Made by a program: the position numbers and the translations under genes. From NCBI GenBank assembly GCA_029851415.1, contig CM056742.1, positions 83,442,748 to 83,506,747 of the forward strand: a stretch of DNA of 64,000 nt, written 5' to 3'. This document shows, in pieces, positions 34,165-45,741 of the stretch. The stretch's first letter is position 1, and each line of letters opens with the position of its first letter. The notes under the pieces were generated by a model. It was not told where the DNA came from. It searched no databases and was given only the letters and a program-made list of their open reading frames with translations. Source of the stretch: Eretmocerus hayati (lineage: Eukaryota > Arthropoda > Insecta > Hymenoptera > Aphelinidae).

Positions 34165-34530
34165 ATCCTTGATGGAACATGACTACTCGATCGGAAGTTC
34201 TGTAGAGTTTCGGATCCATTGGGACATTCTACAACCCATAGTGGCGTCATAACTGCGCGGACCATGGCTCAAAGCTGGATTCCGCCCTGATTCGGGCGCG
34301 AGTGCCGTAGGTGCTGACTGGTAATAGATTCTCTGGGCATCTCCGATGGTACCTGACCACTTTATCTGAGGTTTTGTAGAGTTTCGGGTTTATTGGAACT
34401 CTCTACACCCCACAGTAGCGTCAAAACTGCGCGGAACATGACTCAAAGCTGGATTGTGCCCTGTTTCGGGCCCCATAGCCGAGGGTATAGATTGGTCATT
34501 GATTTTTGGGCATCACCGATGGTACATGAC
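34165..34530. repeat. ~175-bp satellite, left block (two units)
   Basis: Units share TGTAGAGTTTCGG, GGCGTCATAACTGCGCGG, AAGCTGGATT, CATAGCCGAGGG and GATGGTACATGAC. Spacing of the CATAACTGCGC block is about 176 bases. The same unit forms four copies at 45752-46437, so the two blocks were one array before the insertions at 34536-45751. Confidence 0.88.
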
Positions 34531-35398
34531 CAATAGCTGCGTCTTTATTGCTACGTGTGCCTCGTAGGCGTAACGCAGCGGATGCGCGGCGAATGAGCTT
34601 TCTGCTCCACTGGGTTACGTTGTCTGCATGTTTATTTTTTGGGGAAGTGGGTATTTTATGTAAAAATTGAATTGCAAAACTATCTCATGACGGGAAGCTG
34701 TATCATCGTAAACAGTCACCCAAAATTGTGAAAATCTCAGACCAGAGTCATCAAGGAGCAGATATTTTGAAGGTAAATTCTACAAAGATTCGAGTCAGTT
34801 GAAACACATTGTTCCCTAGTATGATGGACTCAAGCTCTGGATTTTGACCTTGTTCTCAACACGCTTGTACAGTCAAGAGCCCAGTGATGCACCTCACCCA
34901 TCATTTTTTGCTTGGTGACGATTGTTTTTCATGATAAGAACCCGATTCTCAAATACCAAATATGTATGCCAGATTGCAACACCCACATCCTCCGAGCGAG
35001 TTTATTGTTTGAAAATTGGGCTTTCATGGTGAAAATCAATTATCTAAGCATAATGACGGGTGGGAGAGTTTGTGCTGCAACCCTTGCCCATGGGAAGTCA
35101 TGCTTCATTCGGTCGATCAACCAAATAGAGAAGATCTTTTGTCGTTCCAAGCGACTCCGACTTTCACAAAATTTACCTCATTCCTCGACGCTCGTTCATC
35201 ACTCTGGTCTTCAATTTAATCAACTTTGGGTGATCGGATATTAGTGATCTTTCCTCCCCTCGTGATGTAATCTCGAAAAGATTCAAATTTCATTGGAAAC
35301 CTCCAATTTTCCAAAAATAAACATACAGACAATAGCAAAAAGCTCGTGCGCTGCACGTCCGCTGCACTACGCATACGCGGCATACGCTCTAATGTAAA

Positions 35399-35717
35399 TG
35401 TAACCGGTTTACTGGGGCAAAGAGGAACAGTAGGAGTAATATGACACGTTCTTATCAGTTACTCGTCAGCTTCTCTTTATTCGGAGTCCCAATCTCAACT
35501 AACTCTCGCGGCCGTTTCATGTTCTCTATTCATAACATTGCGATATTACAATCAATCGATTTTAAAGTATAAGACTTGCTTTTGTTTTGAGTAAGTGTGT
35601 GTATGCAAGTAAGCCGTGCGCAAAAGAAATGTGGTTTATCAAACAATGTGGATCGATTAAGAATGTGCTGTATTACCGAATAAAAGGTACTCATATTAAT
35701 ATGACATCTATATGACA
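35399..35717 (-). repeat. 3' LTR of the Gypsy-like element
   Basis: 319 bases, TGTAACCGGTTTACTGGGGC at the plus-strand left end, ...ATCTATATGACA at the right. It matches the 5' LTR over its length; an extra 11 bases (CGTCAGCTTCT) are present here only. Confidence 0.92.
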
Positions 35718-35731
35718 TCCTCTCCCATCAG
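35718..35731 (-). promoter_or_regulatory. Polypurine tract
   Basis: Minus strand CTGATGGGAGAGGA directly before the 3' LTR. It is the expected primer for plus-strand DNA synthesis and sets the LTR boundary at 35717. Confidence 0.8.
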
Positions 35732-35949
35732 GATAGAAAAATTTCCAGAATCGCCAATTTTTCGTTACATTTCTGATTTTAAGTGCAATAGTGTTTTTGA
35801 TCTAGAATTTTGAGAGAGAGGCGATGACTGTGAGGTGTGTGAATTGTACAATTCAGTATCATTTCCCTTGACTAGTTTTACAACAATGAGATTTTCTCCA
35901 TAAACCTTTCGCCAATGATTTTAGTGCTGCATGCAGTTCACATTTTCTC

Positions 35950-37630
35950 AAGCCTGATATAATTGATAATATTATTGCCAATTCTCCTCCGTGATCTACC
36001 TATTGCCAGAAGATATCTCTCTGATTCTCAGTTTTTTCTCTGTATTCGAACTTGTTGATATATTCTTGAACCTTGCTTAATTTTACAAAATTAGATTCCG
36101 AATTATCACTTATTTTTGAGAGTTCTAGTTTTTCCAAGTATTCTTTCTCGATTTCTACGTCTGTCGATAGATTCATTGTCAGGTATTCTATTTTTGCATA
36201 TAAAATTCATGAGTAAATGGTTGCAATCGAAATTTCTCGTTCGTGAAAATGCAAGAGGTTTCGTTCGACTGGAGAAGTCTATCTTTTTCTATGATCAATA
36301 TGTTATGATCATTTTTACACCAAATTTTGAAAACCAAGGTATCAATTGGCATGATCAGTCATGAATTTAGTTCGTCGATCTGTTTCACACGACCATACTT
36401 CTGCTGGTATACTCCAAATTCACAGTTAGTAATTTTTTCATCTCTTATTATGTTTGAATAACATGTATTTTCCTCATATACATTCATTAATGGCTTTGTG
36501 TTCTTACAAATCTTTTGTTTTGGTTCGAATTTAATGCATTTTCCTGATTTGGAAGTATAGAAAAATTTCCCTTTACTCACTATCAATGTATGATACTCTA
36601 GAATGATCGTTCTGAAAACCGTTGCACTTTGTCTTGTGGGAAGTGGAAAAATACTGATCACACGGTATTTGGAATCATTTGGTATGGGTGTACTGATGGC
36701 GAAAATTAGTTTGTTATCTTCAATATATATCACCTTCAAAATCCTAACAAGGTCATAGTAATGATCGGAATTGAATTCAATGAGAATATTGATTATCTCT
36801 TTTTGTTTGATAGCATTCAATGCATTTATATATAAATCTGGTGTCACTACTGAAGGTAAAATTACTCCTGTTTCAGCTAGAGAAACGGCATTCTGTATAT
36901 TCGTCAACTGTTCATCGTACTCATTCATAACTAACTCAATTTCTTGCATAGAAATCAGAATTTTTTGGTTTGCTTCAACATGATTCCAAGCTTCTGTGAT
37001 GTTGTTAGTCCAATTTTGCAGTTTTTTGGAATTCTCGTCGTAAATTCTAATATGATCGGTAATACTTTTGATATTATTTTTCACTAACATAGTTTGATTT
37101 CGTATGAGTCTCAATACTTCGTTATTTTGTTCATCAACATCAGAAATTTCCCTATCATAAAGCTCTGTATCCTCACTGTTTAATGTTCGAAATAGGAATT
37201 TTGATCCCGTGCCGATTATACTGAAAAGCCCACGCTTATATCTATACATACTAAGGTTTCTCTTCTCACGTTCGGTTCGCAATAATTGCTCCATAGCCGA
37301 ACTGATATAGTCTCTCGTTGTGCAATTGATATAATTACTGCAAGCATTCTGTAGAACTTGGAGCTGGCTCATTACACGGGTGCCTTGGTCGTAGATGGCA
37401 TTTATATCAGTTGTGTGGATAATTTTCCATTCCTCATTGTAGAGATGAGCAGTCCCTTCGTCAATTTGAACAAAATGAAGTATCTCCGTAGTTATACTAT
37501 ATGCCCTTATACTCATGATGAAAATGAAAAATAGAACAGTATCTGTAACAGAGGTTTTATGGACGAAATTAGTATCTTCACTATGAATGAAATATATCCT
37601 AGAACTCTCGATAATAATATTTGATTTCAT
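35950..37630 (-). pseudogene. env: env: F-like (baculovirus F homologue) envelope glycoprotein, broken C-terminus
   Basis: The open frame 37630-36359 encodes 423 residues. A hydrophobic segment at residues 31-44 (TVLFFIFIMS) is the likely signal peptide. RYKRGLFSIIG at about residues 129-139 is a furin-type site followed by the GLF-type fusion-peptide start of errantivirus/baculovirus F proteins. Heptad-like NNEVLRLIRNQT...NNIKSITDHI follows. Cysteines cluster near the C-terminus. The frame ends in TGA at 36359, but env-like sequence continues for some 58 codons in the same frame and then in another frame to about 35950, where the membrane anchor would lie. As it stands it would be a truncated, unanchored product. 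Family assignment is strong; function is lost. Confidence 0.85.
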
Positions 37631-37642
37631 TGAAATGTCGTA

Positions 37643-37665
37643 GCTGCGGACGATCCCTAATGATG
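37643..37665 (-). promoter_or_regulatory. Candidate splice acceptor before env
   Basis: Minus strand ...GATCGTCCGCAG | CTACG, 13 bases before the env ATG at 37630. It would pair with the donor at 45226 to make an env mRNA, as is known for errantiviruses. The pyrimidine tract is weak, so this is an inference. Confidence 0.35.
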
Positions 37666-38044
37666 ACTAGCGTGTTTGCCTTACTCGCTACCGCTTGTTC
37701 GGCTAGTCAATGTTCTTGATAAGGCATAGGCACCAGGAATGCTTTCATAGTTCAATAATTAAAGTTGGGAAATAACGATTGCTGATCAGTTCAAGGTGTC
37801 TAAAGAAAAAAGGTTAAAATAGTCCACAAAATTGGTATCGGATTAAATTATGGCGGAGATATAACTTCAAGTAGGAAATAGTGAGAATTGAGGAATTTTA
37901 TAGTTTCTTTTCAATCAGCTGAGCTGATATTTCTTTGTTCAATCGATTAGGCTGGAAAACCTATCCTTACATGGCATATATCTAAAGGGTTAATCAAAGC
38001 GAGGTCTATTCAAATCATTGTGCGGTGTGCATAGGTTGACCTTT

Positions 38045-38680
38045 GATTCGGTCTAGTTCGTTCTAGTAAGGTCTATTACGGTATAGTTCGGTCCAATTCG
38101 GTCTAGTACAATCTAGGTCAGTCTAGTTCGGTTTGGTTTGGTCTAATTAGGTCTAGGTTGGTCTACTTTGGCCTACTTTGGTCTAGACGGAATACGACCA
38201 AACTAGACCGTAATGGACCATACTAGACTAAACTAGACCGAATTAGCCCGAACTAGACCGAACGAGAACTTATTACCCCGAGCTAGACTCAACTAGACCG
38301 AAGTGGATCAAATTAGAACAAAATGGCCCGATCTAGACCCGACTACACCGAGTTAGACAGAAGTAGACCGGACTAGACCGACCTAGATTTAAGTATATCG
38401 AATTACCTTAAACAAGATCGTAATTGACAATACAAGACTGAACTAGACCGAATTAGATCGAACTAGATCTAATTTAAGCGAACTACACCTAACGAGACCT
38501 AATCACCCCGAACCAGACCGATGTATATCGAGCTAAACTCATTTGAAACGGAGGCGACCGAACTAGGCTAAACCTCACCTAATCAGAGGGGAATAGACCG
38601 CATGAGAACCAGTTAGACCAGATTTGAATCAATAACGCCCATTTGGACCGAACCAGATCGGACTAGACCATTTCAGCAAG
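38045..38680. repeat. Minisatellite that switches orientation
   Basis: From 38045 to about 38186 the unit reads TCGGTCTAGT with variants. From 38187 to 38680 the same unit reads in the reverse complement, ACTAGACCGA. The array is therefore a giant degenerate palindrome with unequal arms (about 140 and 490 bases). It is followed by CCCATCCACC repeats and a run of about 15 C at 38763. Confidence 0.88.
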
Positions 38681-38689
38681 GTGCTTCTC

Positions 38690-39947
38690 ATCCTCATCCC
38701 CGTCCCCATTATCATCTACAACCATCCACCCACTCATTGATCCACCCATTCATCCATCCATGCCCCCCCCCCCCCCACCTACCCATCACTCTTATACAAC
38801 CACCTGTTATACCGGATTAAGCAAATTAAATCTTTCCTGCCTTGTTGACTTCGCAAGTTTTGATTTGATTTTGGTATGATATAAGTGTTGTGGTTCAATG
38901 ATTCTAAGTAGTGATCTCTCTGTGATATTCATCGAAGTAGAATATCCTTATAGTAAACCTAACACAATCGTAGCGAAGCGTTGCAAGCAACATCTGGGTG
39001 CTTACTTTTTGGAGTTACAAAATGAGAATTTCAAATATACCTGCATCCTATTCTTTCGTCCCATCCCATCCCCAGCGTTGCCAAGAATGAGGCAGTCCCT
39101 TGTACGAAACAGCTACACTTTACAAACGCGATGAATGCGTACTCATTACTTGTAGAATCAATTCATGAAAAACGCACGAATCATCAAAAGCCAATGGAAT
39201 ATGGTATTTAAAGATATTTGACTTTGACAATACCCACATTGTAGAGCTCAAAATATGTCATCAATGAATGACCTATTTTCACCATGTTTTCTGTGCATGA
39301 GTCCTTGTGAGAAATACCAAAGTCTGTAACTCTAAAACGCTTGAGTATCCAACTATACGCCTTCAGATATCGTCTTTGGGAGTTGAATGAGACTGTTCGC
39401 CAAAACCAGAGACCCAAATATCGTGCACCCCTCGTCAGCTCAAATCGATATAAGTTTCGCAAGAAAACTTACACTATTTTTGTGACTCCATGCGGCTTTT
39501 CTTTATCGTTGCCATAATCCATAAGCCATCACTCACCAACCCACCAACCTACCCATGACCCATACGGCCACAGGATCACGGACCCACCCACCCATCTACC
39601 CACTCATCTACCCACCCATCATAATTTAGTCCTACCACATAGGCAACCCTATACGAGGGATCAGGACAGACAATTTTTAGACTGGGACTTGATTATTCAA
39701 AAAATTTGTAGTCTGGCACTCAATTATTTGAGAGATTCAATTATGTAATTACATTGGAAGGCCTCACAGACTGTCCAGGATATAGCACACGACGTAACCA
39801 GTGAATGAATCGAACAATCTTTCACGTAACTCCGAATCAAACAATCTTCCGTAACTCCTCACCCGATATTATATCATAAGCGTACAGCCTTGTTACGGAA
39901 GAACCTACGAAATTCTACAGGGAACCCATTTGACATACGTCGTTCAT
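38690..39947. other. Spacer between integrase and env, with duplicated CCCAC-rich blocks
   Basis: CCCACCCATC-type simple repeats occur at about 38690-38790, 39520-39615 and 40318-40380. The blocks at 39518-39690 and 40310-40450 are duplicates: both run CCCATACGGCCAC, GACCCACCCACCCATC, CATAGGC.ACCC.ATACG, then GGAC.GACAA.TTTT. A minus-strand frame of 84 codons at 39208-39462 is not recognised. This spacer is not normal for the family and is probably later expansion. Confidence 0.5.
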
Positions 39948-40300
39948 CCATATGTGAGAGCGTACTCCTCATGACCGTAACTACTCACAACCGTAACTCC
40001 TCCTAAGCGTAATTCCTCAAACCGTAACTCCTCATATGCGTAACCCCTCATAAGCGTAGATCCTCATATTCCTAACTGCTCATAAGCGTAATTCCTCTTA
40101 GCGTAACTCCTCATAGTGTAACTCTTAATGAATGTAACTCTTCATGAAAGTAACCCCTCATAAATGTAACTCCTCATAAATGTGACTCCACATGAGTGTA
40201 ACTCCTCATAGGCGTAACTACTCATGAATGTAACCCCTCAAAAATTTGACTCGTCGTAAATGTAACCCCTCATGAATGTGACTCCTCATAACCGTACCTC
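39948..40300 (+). repeat. CGTAACTCCTCATAAG minisatellite
   Basis: About 16-18 units of 17-20 bases, of the form GTAACTCCTCATAAGC with substitutions (GTAACCCCTCATGAAT, GTGACTCCTCATAA). It lies just beyond the integrase C-terminus, between two duplicated CCCAC-rich blocks. Confidence 0.9.
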
Positions 40301-40373
40301 CCCATTTCCTCGTTCCCACCAATTCACCGACACATGCCCCATACGGCCACCCAATCAACGACCCACCCACCCA

Positions 40374-41578
40374 TCACACTTCACCCCTTCCGCATAGGCG
40401 ACCCGATACGCAGTACGTGGACGGACAAATTTTGCCTGGCTCCTTAATTATTATAATTTCTACTGTTTTTGTCTCATCATTAACCCTCTGCACAGGGATT
40501 GGATCTGTCCAAGTGGATTCGTTATTTACAAAAGTTTTTGCTAAGATTATGTCTCCTACTTGATACGATTCTGATGCAGTTTTTCGAGTGTTCACAATGT
40601 TTTGATTTTACTTTTTACATTTTCTTTTGGTTCCTCCCGCATTTTCTCGTTTCTCTTCCATATCATTAAAATGAATTTTTTCTTGATCTTGTTCCTCGAA
40701 ACTGCGCAAATTCCCAAAAAGTAAATCATAGAGAGAATAGTTTGTTGTAACATGAATGCTCTCATTATATACTTTTGCTACATTTAATAATTTTATATAA
40801 GGGTTTCCATCTTGAGACTTTGCTGAAGTTTTGAGGGTTCTTATTACTTGTTCACAAATGCCGTTCGATTGTGGATGTCGCACGGCAATGCTAATAAACT
40901 CCACTCCTTGTCTTTTATATAAAGTTTGAACTTTTTTTGAGTAGAAAATCTCTTCGTTGTCTGAAATTATATATTGTGGTCTAGCGATTTTCAAGAAAAA
41001 TTCCGCAAGTGCTATATGTGTTTGAGACTTTGTACTGATTCCCCAAATCCATACAAAACGGCTGATTTCATCTATAATAATGAGGAAATCTGTATTTTCA
41101 AAAGTACAAAAATCTATATTTATCTTCTCAAAAGGTTTAGTTGCAGGTTCAACATATATACCAGGGGCTACATATTTTCTCGCAGCAGCTTTCACTCTAT
41201 CACAAGTAGGGCATTGGTTGATGAATTCTTCCACATCTCTAATGATATTATCCCACGTGAATTCCCTGCGAATTTCTATCAATGTCTTTTCTTGTCCCCA
41301 ATGATTTTTGTTGTGAACGTCTGCCAATTTCATGAATTGTGAATTCCGTTCTCTTAAGATTTTTGGTTTCAAAGGTCTATTATAGAGTAGTTTCTCAGAT
41401 AATTTGACATACAAACCAATCCATCCCAAAAGGCGGTCAAAATTCTCATTTTTAAACACATTCCTATCCCAGAATTTCCGGGTGCTTCTTCCAATTTCGA
41501 AAACAAATCGGGAATATTTCTCTTATTTTGGTATAAAACTCCTTGAATAAAAAAATCTCCTCGTTCCTGGAATTTCAT
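40374..41578 (-). pseudogene. pol: Gypsy-like integrase
   Basis: Frame 41459-40608 continues, after a stop, into 40595-40374 in the same frame; a 1-base shift near 41465 joins it to the upstream frame. The zinc-binding HHCC is complete: HNKNH and CPTC in VHNKNHWGQEKTL...INQCPTCDR. The catalytic residues are D in KINIDFCTF, D in YIISDNEEIF and E in QSNGICEQVIRTLK. The C-terminal part (YQVGDIILAKTF...TDPIPVQRV) is the usual small barrel. Integrase inserts the cDNA into the host genome. Both the HHCC and D,D,E sets survive although the frame is broken. Confidence 0.88.
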
Positions 41579-41605
41579 TTGAGAATTTCGTATAGATAGT
41601 GCATT

Positions 41606-43299
41606 TCAGCTGAGATCAATCAAATCTCCAAGCTTCATCGTTCGGATGCTGGAATCTCCCGTGAATAAAGATAGATACTTCGCTAAAGTATCGCTCTCAT
41701 CATAAATGATGTCTCGACTATCATTGATGAATTTTCTCATCGTGTTATCATTGGTGTACTTTGTTACCAACCTTGCTTTGTGTGAGATTCGAGTAAACCC
41801 TGCAATACTTAACTCCGGATTCTGATTTTCTTCCACTGGATTTTGCTCACTTACATAGAAAGCCCTGGACAAAGCATGTGCATTTGTATTCAATTCTCCT
41901 TCTTTGTGAATGATGCTTGGGTGATAATCCGTGGCTTCAGTTAACATTCTCACGATTCGAGAACTTACATCGTCTGATTCATTTTTGAAAATAGATCGAA
42001 GATTCTGATGATCAGAATATACATCAAATTTCTGACCAAATAGAAAATGTTAATACTGTTTCATACCCCAAACTATAGCTAATAATTCTTTCTCAGTCAC
42101 AGAATAGTTTTTTTCAGCACGATTCAAGGAACGACTGGCATAAGAACAAGGATGTTCATCGCCGTTTTCATCTAATTGTGATAATATGACTCCAATACCT
42201 TCGTTTGATGCGTCTAAACACAGAATGAAGGTTTTAGAGGTATCTGGGTGTTTCAAAATTGGATATGTTGATAAAAGTTCTTCAAGTAATTGGAACTGTT
42301 TCCTACATTCATCATCAAAGTTGTACTTTACATTTTTTGATTTCAATTTATTCAGGCGATGAACTTTTTGAGCGAAGTTGAGTGTAAATTTCCTATAGTA
42401 AGATGCTTAACCCAAAAATCTCTCTATCTTTTTCTTATTCCTTGGTTCAGGGAAGTTGAGAACTTTTTCCACATTACGGATCAATGGGCGGATACCTTCA
42501 TTTGATACCTCGTGTCCCAGATACTCTAGTCGTTCCTGCATGAATGAACACTTGTCTGGATTCAAAATTAAACCGGCTTCTCGAAGTCGTTCGAATACTG
42601 GTCGCAGGTTTCTCAAATGTTCTTCTGGCGTTGATCCGAAAACAATTAAATCATCTACGTAGATGAAACAAATTCTTCCAACCAAACCTCTCAATTTGAA
42701 GCTCATCATTCTTTGGTAGGTCGCAGGACTATTGATCAATCCCATAGGCGTTCTGAACCATTCGCAGTGTCCTCTGAAAGTACTAAAAGCAGTTTTTGGG
42801 GTATTTGAGGCCTTTACAGTTACCTGGTGAAACCCATCAAACATGTCAAAACAGCTCATGTATTTTGCTCGGCCGAGCATACATAATATCTCTCCAATCG
42901 AAGGTAATGAGTAGTTATCTTGTTGAGTGTAAGTATTAAATTTTCGGAAATCCATCACTGATCGCCATTTTTTCTCAAATGAAGCATCCATTTTTTTGGT
43001 ACCAGCCACACATTTGATTGATATGGTGATGAACTGGGTCTCATCAGACCTTTTTTTTCAAGAATTTCTATCCGTCGGTCAATCTTTGAATGCATGAATG
43101 ATGGATGTCTATACACCGGTGTCTTGATCGGTTTATCAGTAGATAATCTCATCTCATGTTGCACATCATGAACTGCTGGCATTGGATCATCTGACAAGGC
43201 AAAACGATCATTGAATTCCGATATGATGTTGAAAATTTCCTCTGATACATTTGGAGAAATTCTTTCAAAGACATCATTAAGATCCTTCACGAATTTCAT
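41606..43299 (-). pseudogene. pol: Gypsy-like reverse transcriptase and RNase H
   Basis: It starts in frame 43299 (FERISPNVSEEIF...PVYRHPSFMHSKID...LEKKGLMRPSSSPYQSNVWLV), shifts frame near 42985 and continues to 41606. RT blocks are WRSVMDFRKFN, YMSCFDMFDGFHQV, GLINSPATYQRMM and the catalytic FIYVDDLIVFG. RNase H follows with FILCLDASNEGIGVILSQ, the glutamate in VTEKELLAIVW and the aspartate in FDVYSDHQNL. In-frame stops at 42405, 42050 and 41606 interrupt it. Length and order are normal for Gypsy pol. Confidence 0.9.
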
Positions 43300-43507
43300 T
43301 TTCGACAGCTCGATGCGTTATTGGCGTTCCTTCGATTCCTGCGAGTAATGACAATTAGATAAATTCTTATCTCTATAATATTGATTCGATGATTGTTTTC
43401 TTTCTTCAACATTCAATCTGTTATTCAGAATGTATCTCATTGTTGGCTTTGATTCAGCTTCGGGATTTCCCCCTGTATGATGAACAGCATGAGCCATAGG
43501 CAAATCT

Positions 43508-43530
43508 TCATGGGTTGTAACATGAATATT

Positions 43531-43567
<37 letters not shown>

Positions 43568-44059
43568 TTCATATTCATCTGACTCGTTGAACAGATATAA
43601 CCTTAGTTTCTGATTTTCCTTGATTTCATGGATACCTGGGACTATGTTGGATCCTTCGATATAATAAATACCTGGAGAATTTCCTGGGACTATTTCTCTT
43701 GTTTCAAATGAGTGTGGCTCCAATTGAGCAGATTGATGCTTATTTAGTTCCGAAGTGACTTGGTTTCCAGAGTCATTTTCCAATGTGATAGTATTGAGTT
43801 CATTGTCCACAATACTTTTGGCACGAATTTGCCAATCTTTACCCAATATTCCATCAGCGCTGGTGGGAAAGTCATTAGACATTACAAAAGAAGTGAATTT
43901 GATACCAAATATTTCTAGTTCGCAAGTTCCTATTGCATCATATAATCCATCTATCTTAAGGAAACTTCCTATTCCATCTGCCGAGAATTTTCCAAAATTT
44001 TCATCTTGATCTACGCATTTTATTTTTATATGTGAAGTCTTTGATCCTGAATCTACCAA
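43508..44059 (-). pseudogene. pro: Gypsy-like aspartic protease
   Basis: The active-site loop reads VDSGSKTS near residue 2, the flap-side block is ADGILGKDW (about residues 68-76), and a hydrophobic ALIDY-like stretch (SIVDNELNTITL) follows. The frame overlaps the end of gag by about 60 bases in a different frame, which fits the gag-pro frameshift of the family. A (TA)n run at 43533-43564 translates as an I-Y repeat, and the frame is lost soon after. The protease would mature Gag and Pol. Confidence 0.75.
43533..43564. repeat. (TA)16 microsatellite inside pol
   Basis: An uninterrupted TA run between the protease and RT parts. It cannot be ancestral coding sequence of this length and probably expanded after inactivation. 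Confidence 0.92.
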
Positions 44060-45190
44060 GAGTGGGGCACGTTACTTCCTTTAATACGGGTGAACAATAT
44101 TGAATCGTCCCTATCGAGCTGGTTTGATCTTGGTTTACGTTCTCCTCCTCCCGTATGGAGAATTCCTGTATTTCTTGGATTGGAGGATTCATCCAACAAA
44201 CCTCCTCTTTATGTCCTACCTTATTCCAGAAATGACACGTGGTTCTTCCGAACCCCGAATTTTGAGAGCTTGTGGACTCACGTTTGGCCACAGGTTCAGA
44301 TTCTACACTTTCATTCTTTGTTCTCTGTCGGGATTTTATTTCCAAATCTTCGAAGTAATATTTTCCTTCACAAATTGCCTGTTGGTATGCGTCGTTGATT
44401 GTACTAGCTTTCTGGGCTCTTACTGCCGGTCTGAGCTCTGGTTTCACAGATCGTTGGAACCGGTCAATTCTTTCAGTTAACTCAATCCCTCGGAAAACCA
44501 TCCTACGTTCAAGTGGCTCCTGATCTATCGATTTCTGTACTCTCCTATCAATTTCGGCATATCTCTTGATATAGTTTTCCATTCTCTCCCTGAAACCTTG
44601 TCGAATTGAATTTCGTTTCTCGACTAATTGCACATATTGCTCTTCCTTTTTCCGAAAGCTAATCGCATTGCTTCAGCAAAATCAGTTGGCGTCACTTCTA
44701 ATAACCTATCAGCCACTTCAGTAGCTTCGCTCTTCAATTTTTGCGCCATAACCTTGCTCAAGAAACATATAGTCTCGGCACCATCACGCATTTGTTTTTC
44801 CACTCGCCTGACTTGTGACAAGGAAGCTTCTACATCTCCACTACCGTCAAATTCTCGGATTTCTGATAGCAATTTCTGTATTTGACGACGCCGATCATAG
44901 GAAATTTTAGAAGTTTCATTCACTATTCCATCTTCCGTTGGTGCTGAAGGCTCCGGAAATATATGATGATTTTTCAAGATAGTCTTCAATTCCTCCAGTT
45001 CTTTGGATATTTCCGTTACTCGACCGTGAGCTGCATTTTCACGCTTCAAAGCCGTATCTAATTGTTGCTCCATTCGACTAGTGGTTGCCATATTTGGTAC
45101 AATTCGTTTGATAGTACTGAGAAAGTTTATAAAACTGTCTATGATTGTCAAAGAGCTTTTTGGTGGCTCAGAATTGTTCGAATCTGACAT
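44001..45190 (-). pseudogene. gag: Gypsy-like gag (capsid/nucleocapsid), one frameshift
   Basis: Frame 45190-44624 (188 codons, ATG 45190) has a coiled-coil-rich N-terminus and the capsid start (EIREFDGSGDVEASLSQVRRVEKQM). A 1-base shift in a GGAAAAAGGAAG tract near 44645 moves it to frame 44633-44001, with the capsid C-terminus (GFRERMENYIKRYAEIDRRV) and one zinc knuckle, CHFWNKVGHKEEVC. In that knuckle the second cysteine of C-x2-C-x4-H-x4-C is tryptophan, so metal binding is impaired. The ATG is seven bases past a splice-donor hairpin. Confidence 0.82.
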
Positions 45191-45196
45191 GAACGA

Positions 45197-45230
45197 TGAG
45201 TGTGTGGTATAAGATTACACACTCACCTTA
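45197..45230 (-). promoter_or_regulatory. Splice donor within a hairpin just before gag
   Basis: On the minus strand TAAG | GTGAGTGTG is a full-consensus 5' splice site (intron starts at 45226). The nonamers TGAGTGTGT (45197-45205) and ACACACTCA (45217-45225) pair, so the donor lies in a hairpin stem. In errantiviruses env is expressed from a spliced RNA with a leader donor; here position and orientation fit that. Confidence 0.55.
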
Positions 45231-45406
45231 TCTATTCTCTGGTGAAGTTGAGCTGTTGGCGTATCGGGATTCTTTGCGATTTTGTTCACCGATGAGCTGC
45301 TTGTCAGAAGCGTCTTCTCAATTAGTGTGGACGGAATGATATCTGCCAATCCTTTCCACACTCTCCTCCTTTGATCTTTACTAAACACGCTGCTTATGCG
45401 TCCCCA

Positions 45407-45424
45407 GTCCTGTCACGGTCGCCA
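45407..45424 (-). promoter_or_regulatory. Primer-binding site of the Gypsy-like element
   Basis: Minus strand TGGCGACCGTGACAGGAC starts three bases after the 5' LTR. TGG is the complement of a tRNA CCA end. The tRNA species was not assigned. Confidence 0.75.
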
Positions 45425-45427
45425 AAA

Positions 45428-45741
45428 TGTGACCGGTTCACTGGGGCAAAGAGGAACAGTAAGAGTAAGATGATACGTTCTTATCAGTTGCTCTTTATTC
45501 GGAGTCCCAATCTCGACTTACTCTCGCGGCCGTTTCATGTTCTCTATTCATAACATTGCGATATTACAATCAATCGATTTTGAAGTTTGAGACTTACTTT
45601 TGTTTTGAGTAAGTATGTGTATGCAAGTAAGCCGTGCGCAGAAGAAATAATAGAGTGGTTTATCAAACAATGCGGATCGATAAGGAATGTGCTGTATGTT
45701 TGAATAAGAGGTGCTCATATTAATATGACATCTATATGACA
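45428..45741 (-). repeat. 5' LTR of the Gypsy-like element
   Basis: 314 bases, plus-strand start TGTGACCGGTTC, end ATCTATATGACA. It matches the 3' LTR. Immediately right is TAGACGCAGC, the outer end of the split TIR transposon. Confidence 0.92.

Larger units (their letters stand above)
35399..45741 (-). mobile_element. Gypsy/errantivirus-like LTR retrotransposon with env, full length but decayed
   Basis: A 10.3-kb minus-strand element: 5' LTR 45428-45741, PBS, gag, protease, RT/RNase H, integrase, a 2.7-kb minisatellite-rich spacer, an F-like env, PPT and 3' LTR 35399-35717. The LTRs start TGT and end ACA. Compared by eye they differ at about 23 substituted positions plus an 11-base and a 6-base indel, so the insertion is not recent. 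Flanks TAAA (left) and TAGA (right) may be a decayed 4-bp duplication. Each gene carries at least one disabling change. Confidence 0.9.

Noticed and set aside
38763..38777. Poly-C run as a telomere or quadruplex signal
   Set aside because: Isolated homopolymer runs also occur at 18929, 46899, 48393 and 51857 with no common context. Likely slippage or assembly noise.
44640..44650. Programmed frameshift inside gag
   Set aside because: The A-rich tract is suggestive, but the shift lies within capsid coding, not at the gag-pro border, and other lesions surround it. A mutation is more likely.
44628..44885. Plus-strand frames across gag and pol of the Gypsy element
   Set aside because: They are shadows of the minus-strand genes, which carry the recognisable motifs.
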